NCBI GenBank assembly: GCA_024206355.1
Contig: JAAGZM010000289.1
Coordinates: forward strand, 1 to 18,769
DNA length: 18,769 bases
Reading direction: 5' to 3'
Source of the DNA: Gammaproteobacteria bacterium
GTDB lineage: Bacteria; Pseudomonadota; Gammaproteobacteria; Enterobacterales; GCA-2746155
Shown here: in pieces, positions 16,654 through 18,769 of the stretch
How positions within the stretch are numbered: the stretch's first letter is position 1
How the letters are laid out: each line of letters opens with the position of its first letter
Translations under genes and position numbers: made by a program
Notes under the pieces: generated by a model
Database searches by the model: none
What the model was told of the DNA's origin: nothing
Seen by the model: only the letters and a program-made list of their open reading frames with translations

Positions 16654-17265
16654 ATGGTAAAAAATGCGTTACAACTTTTGTTATTAATTGTTTCGTTTTC
16701 ACTGACACAAGCTAATTTTGCGAAAATTATTATGGTCTTTGGTGATAGCATAAGCGCAGGTTACGGATTAGATAATAATTCTGGCTGGGTTAAATTACTC
16801 GAAAAGCGGGTGACCCAAAGTAAAGATGGCTACACCATTATCAATGCCAGCATTTCAGGAAATACCAGTGGCAATGGTCTTGGCCGTATTAAGACTGATC
16901 TTGATTTACATAATCCTGATATATTAATCCTTGAACTCGGTGGTAACGATGGATTGAGAGGTCATTCTCTAACCGTATTTAAATCGAATATGGAAAAGAT
17001 GATCAAGCTATCTCAAACAAGAGGTATTCAAGTTTTATTGTTAGGGATTAAATTACCACCAAGCTATGGTAGACGATACAGTCTGGCATTTGACTCAGTC
17101 TATATTGATCTTGCTGAATCTTATGATTTACCACTAGTGCCATTTTTCATGGATAAGGTAGGCGTTAATAAGGAACTGATGCAACGAGATGGCATACATC
17201 CCAATGCTAAAGGCCAACCATTACTGCTAGATAATGTCTGGCCCTTTTTAGAGCCTATGCTGTAG
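16654..17265 (+). CDS. tesA: Periplasmic GDSL esterase/lysophospholipase (TesA)
   Basis: A secreted SGNH-fold hydrolase equivalent to E. coli thioesterase I/lysophospholipase L1/arylesterase. From the ATG at 16654 it has 203 residues: a lysine then a hydrophobic signal peptide (about 1-20, likely cleaved after LTQA or NFA), the GDSL block FGDSISAGYG with nucleophile Ser32, the block III GGND, and RDGIHPNAKGQ with catalytic Asp179 and His182. The frame stays open upstream to 16549, but that extension lies inside ybbA on the other strand and would bury the signal peptide; AGAGAG about 12 bases before the chosen ATG is a moderate binding site. It is divergent from ybbAP with a 46-bp gap, the arrangement conserved in E. 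coli, which suggests the periplasmic hydrolase works with the transporter. Its 3' end overlaps the convergent aminotransferase by 11 bp. Confidence 0.93.
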   Translation: MVKNALQLLLLIVSFSLTQANFAKIIMVFGDSISAGYGLDNNSGWVKLLEKRVTQSKDGYTIINASISGNTSGNGLGRIKTDLDLHNPDILILELGGNDGLRGHSLTVFKSNMEKMIKLSQTRGIQVLLLGIKLPPSYGRRYSLAFDSVYIDLAESYDLPLVPFFMDKVGVNKELMQRDGIHPNAKGQPLLLDNVWPFLEPML

Positions 17266-18481
17266 TTGCTGCAGCCATCACATTATCGACAGCAATGGCT
17301 AACTTTTCCATTGCAGATCTAATGTCTTCATCAGGAATAATCAGTGAAGGAGCAATTCGAACGACATTAGGGCCTGCTATCAGTATCATCACACCCTCTT
17401 TCATTGCAGCTTGAAGAAATTCTCTCGCTTTGCCTTGCCATTCCTCAGTTAAAGCGCCACCAATCAATAAACCTTTACCTCTAATTTCTTTAAATATACC
17501 GTGTTTTTCGTTAATTGCATTTAGCTGACTAACAATTAACTCACGCTTAGTTTTAACACCTGCCAATGTTTCTGGACGAGACATAATCTCAATCACTTTA
17601 TCCGCCACGGCACAGGCTAAAGGATTACCACCATAAGTGCTTCCATGGGTTCCAATACCCATACTTTTAGCAATTTTTGTTGTAGTCAACATTGCACCAA
17701 TTGGAAATCCACCACCGAGAGATTTAGCACTGGTCATAATATCGGGTAACACATCTAACCCCATGTAAGCATAGAGTTCACCTGTTCTGCCAACACCTGT
17801 TTGAACTTCATCAAACACTAGTAATGCATTATGTTGATCACAGAGTTCTCGTACACCTTTAGCAAATTCTTCTGTTGCATTAATTATTCCACCTTCTGCT
17901 GCAATTGGCTCCATAACCACAGCACAGGTTTTATCTGATATTGCTTCACGAAGTGCATCAAGATCATTATAGGGAATATGTGTGATACCTTGGGGAAGAG
18001 GCTCAAAACCTTGAGTGTATTTTTCTTGTCCACCAACACTTACCGTAAATAATGTTCGTCCATGAAAACCATGAAAAAATGAAATAATTTCATATTTCTC
18101 AGGACCGTAATTATCTTGAGCATACTTACGTGCAAGTTTAAATGCTGCTTCGTTTGCTTCTCCTCCTGAGTTCGCAAAAAACACTTTGTCAGCGAAGGTA
18201 GCATCTGTTAATCGAGTTGCTAATGATAATGCAGGAAGATTCGTCCAGACATTACTTAAATGCCATAGCTGCTCACCTTGCTCTTTTAGCACATCAACTA
18301 ATTCAGGATGACAGTGACCTAGTCCATTTACAGCAATGCCGCCGGCTAAATCCAGGTATTCATTACCTTCAGAATCCCAGACTTTAGAACCTTTTCCTTT
18401 CACCGGTATTATTGAAGATGGTGCATAATTGGGAACCATTACATCATCAAAAGTTGCTCTATTTAAGTCATCATTCATCAT
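17255..18481 (-). CDS. argD: Class III aminotransferase, acetylornithine/succinylornithine type (ArgD)
   Basis: A PLP-dependent aminotransferase of 408 residues, the usual ArgD length. It has the N-terminal YLDLAGGIAVNGLGHCHPE block, the NSGGEANEAAFKLAR phosphate-binding segment, FHGFHGRTL, VFDEVQTGVGRTG with the PLP-ring-contacting Asp, and TSAKSLGGGFPIGAML, where Lys253 is the Schiff-base lysine. THGSTYGGNPLA is a further ArgD mark. Its expected reaction is N-acetylornithine and 2-oxoglutarate interconversion in arginine synthesis; related enzymes use succinylornithine or diaminopimelate precursors, and sequence reading alone does not settle which. Two adjacent ATGs (18481 and 18478) follow GGAATAAG, and the second has the better spacing. 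No arg gene is adjacent. The last 11 bp overlap the end of tesA on the opposite strand, and no terminator is visible between them. Confidence 0.93.
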   Translation of the reverse strand: MMNDDLNRATFDDVMVPNYAPSSIIPVKGKGSKVWDSEGNEYLDLAGGIAVNGLGHCHPELVDVLKEQGEQLWHLSNVWTNLPALSLATRLTDATFADKVFFANSGGEANEAAFKLARKYAQDNYGPEKYEIISFFHGFHGRTLFTVSVGGQEKYTQGFEPLPQGITHIPYNDLDALREAISDKTCAVVMEPIAAEGGIINATEEFAKGVRELCDQHNALLVFDEVQTGVGRTGELYAYMGLDVLPDIMTSAKSLGGGFPIGAMLTTTKIAKSMGIGTHGSTYGGNPLACAVADKVIEIMSRPETLAGVKTKRELIVSQLNAINEKHGIFKEIRGKGLLIGGALTEEWQGKAREFLQAAMKEGVMILIAGPNVVRIAPSLIIPDEDIRSAMEKLAIAVDNVMAAATTA

Positions 18482-18496
18482 CTTATTCCATGCCTA

Positions 18497-18526
18497 TTAA
18501 ATTAGGTGAGCTAGATGAAGTATAAT
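18497..18526 (+). promoter_or_regulatory. Possible promoter in the divergent spacer before the partial gene
   Basis: A perfect -10 TATAAT (18521-18526) has a weak -35 TTAAAT 18 bases upstream on the plus strand. The leader to the ATG at 18681 would be about 150 bases. A second candidate, TTGCTA (18614-18619) with TAAATT (18636-18641), lies closer. The opposite strand of the first site reads TATACT and could serve argD. None can be chosen from sequence alone. Confidence 0.3.
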
Positions 18527-18618
18527 CGCTTTTTTAAGTAGCAAATACTAGTATTTTAAATAGTAATTTAATCTTTAAACGTTCCTTCATTTTTTTTATA
18601 GTAAGCATTCTTCTTGCT

Positions 18619-18660
18619 AAATTTGCTATTTGGACTAAATTTAAAGAAACATGCAAATTT
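18619..18660. repeat. Inverted repeat AAATTTGC / GCAAATTT
   Basis: A perfect 8-bp inverted repeat (18619-18626 and 18653-18660, 26 bases apart) lies just upstream of the partial gene. It could be an operator or a leader stem, or a chance match in AT-rich DNA. Confidence 0.3.
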
Positions 18661-18680
18661 ATTTATTTTGGGATAATTCA

Positions 18681-18769
18681 ATGAAGAAGAGTTTATTTTG
18701 GAAATTAATTTTGCCTATCGGTGGCATGTTTGCTCTATTTTTAGTATTAATGAGCGTTTATGTCCCCAA
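18681..18769 (+). CDS. Membrane protein, N-terminal fragment (runs off the window)
   Basis: Only the first 29 codons are present. The ATG has GGGATAA about six bases upstream, a good binding site. The peptide begins MKKSLFWKLILP and continues with a hydrophobic stretch (GGMFALFLVLMSVYV), that is, a short basic start followed by one membrane segment with no signal-cleavage site. This is how methyl-accepting chemotaxis proteins, sensor kinases and GGDEF/EAL proteins often begin, with a periplasmic sensor domain next, but the available sequence cannot separate these. It is transcribed away from the aminotransferase gene across a 199-bp spacer. Confidence 0.7.
   Translation, partial: MKKSLFWKLILPIGGMFALFLVLMSVYVP

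Overview
The window looks like a chromosomal stretch of an AT-rich gammaproteobacterium. The evidence is the type of its housekeeping genes: a fused RlmKL methyltransferase, an 879-residue TopA with three C-terminal zinc ribbons, a large FadE-type acyl-CoA dehydrogenase, a PsrA-type TetR regulator, and the tesA/ybbAP divergent pair known from enterobacteria. No genus can be named from the sequence alone. I see no tRNA, rRNA, insertion sequence, prophage or CRISPR array.

Layout. (1) 45-3268, plus strand: hutU and hutH, two consecutive steps of histidine degradation, translationally coupled by a TGATG overlap. A 352-bp spacer follows, holding several hairpins and a strong intrinsic terminator, and may encode a small RNA. 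(2) 3621-6717, minus strand: a psrA-fadE unit for fatty-acid oxidation. A near-consensus promoter carries a palindromic PsrA-like box across the predicted transcription start, so autorepression is likely. (3) 6876-7418, plus strand: an acidic helical protein of unknown function. (4) 7423-7863, minus strand: a lipoprotein gene interrupted by three in-frame TAA codons, each one base change from CAA (Gln), with no frameshift. (5) 7931-10340, minus strand: rlmL, with a small glutaredoxin-like gene overlapping its 3' end. (6) 10453-13092, minus strand: topA, with its own terminator and a good promoter. (7) 13238-13458, minus strand: a decayed C-terminal remnant of a ZIP-family metal transporter, with a one-base deletion in a G run and a TGA where Trp is expected. 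(8) 13478-16607, minus strand: ybbP and ybbA (ABC exporter-like permease and ATPase), divergent from tesA at 16654. (9) 17255-18481, minus strand: an ArgD-type aminotransferase whose 3' end overlaps that of tesA. (10) 18681 to the end, plus strand: the start of a membrane protein.

Most of the window is ordinary core metabolism. The least ordinary parts are the two broken genes, which an ORF-based annotation would miss or miscall, the structured RNA candidate after hutH, and the uncharacterised protein at 6876-7418. I did not find a clearly new multi-gene system. All calls come from reading the sequence; no database search or folding program was run.
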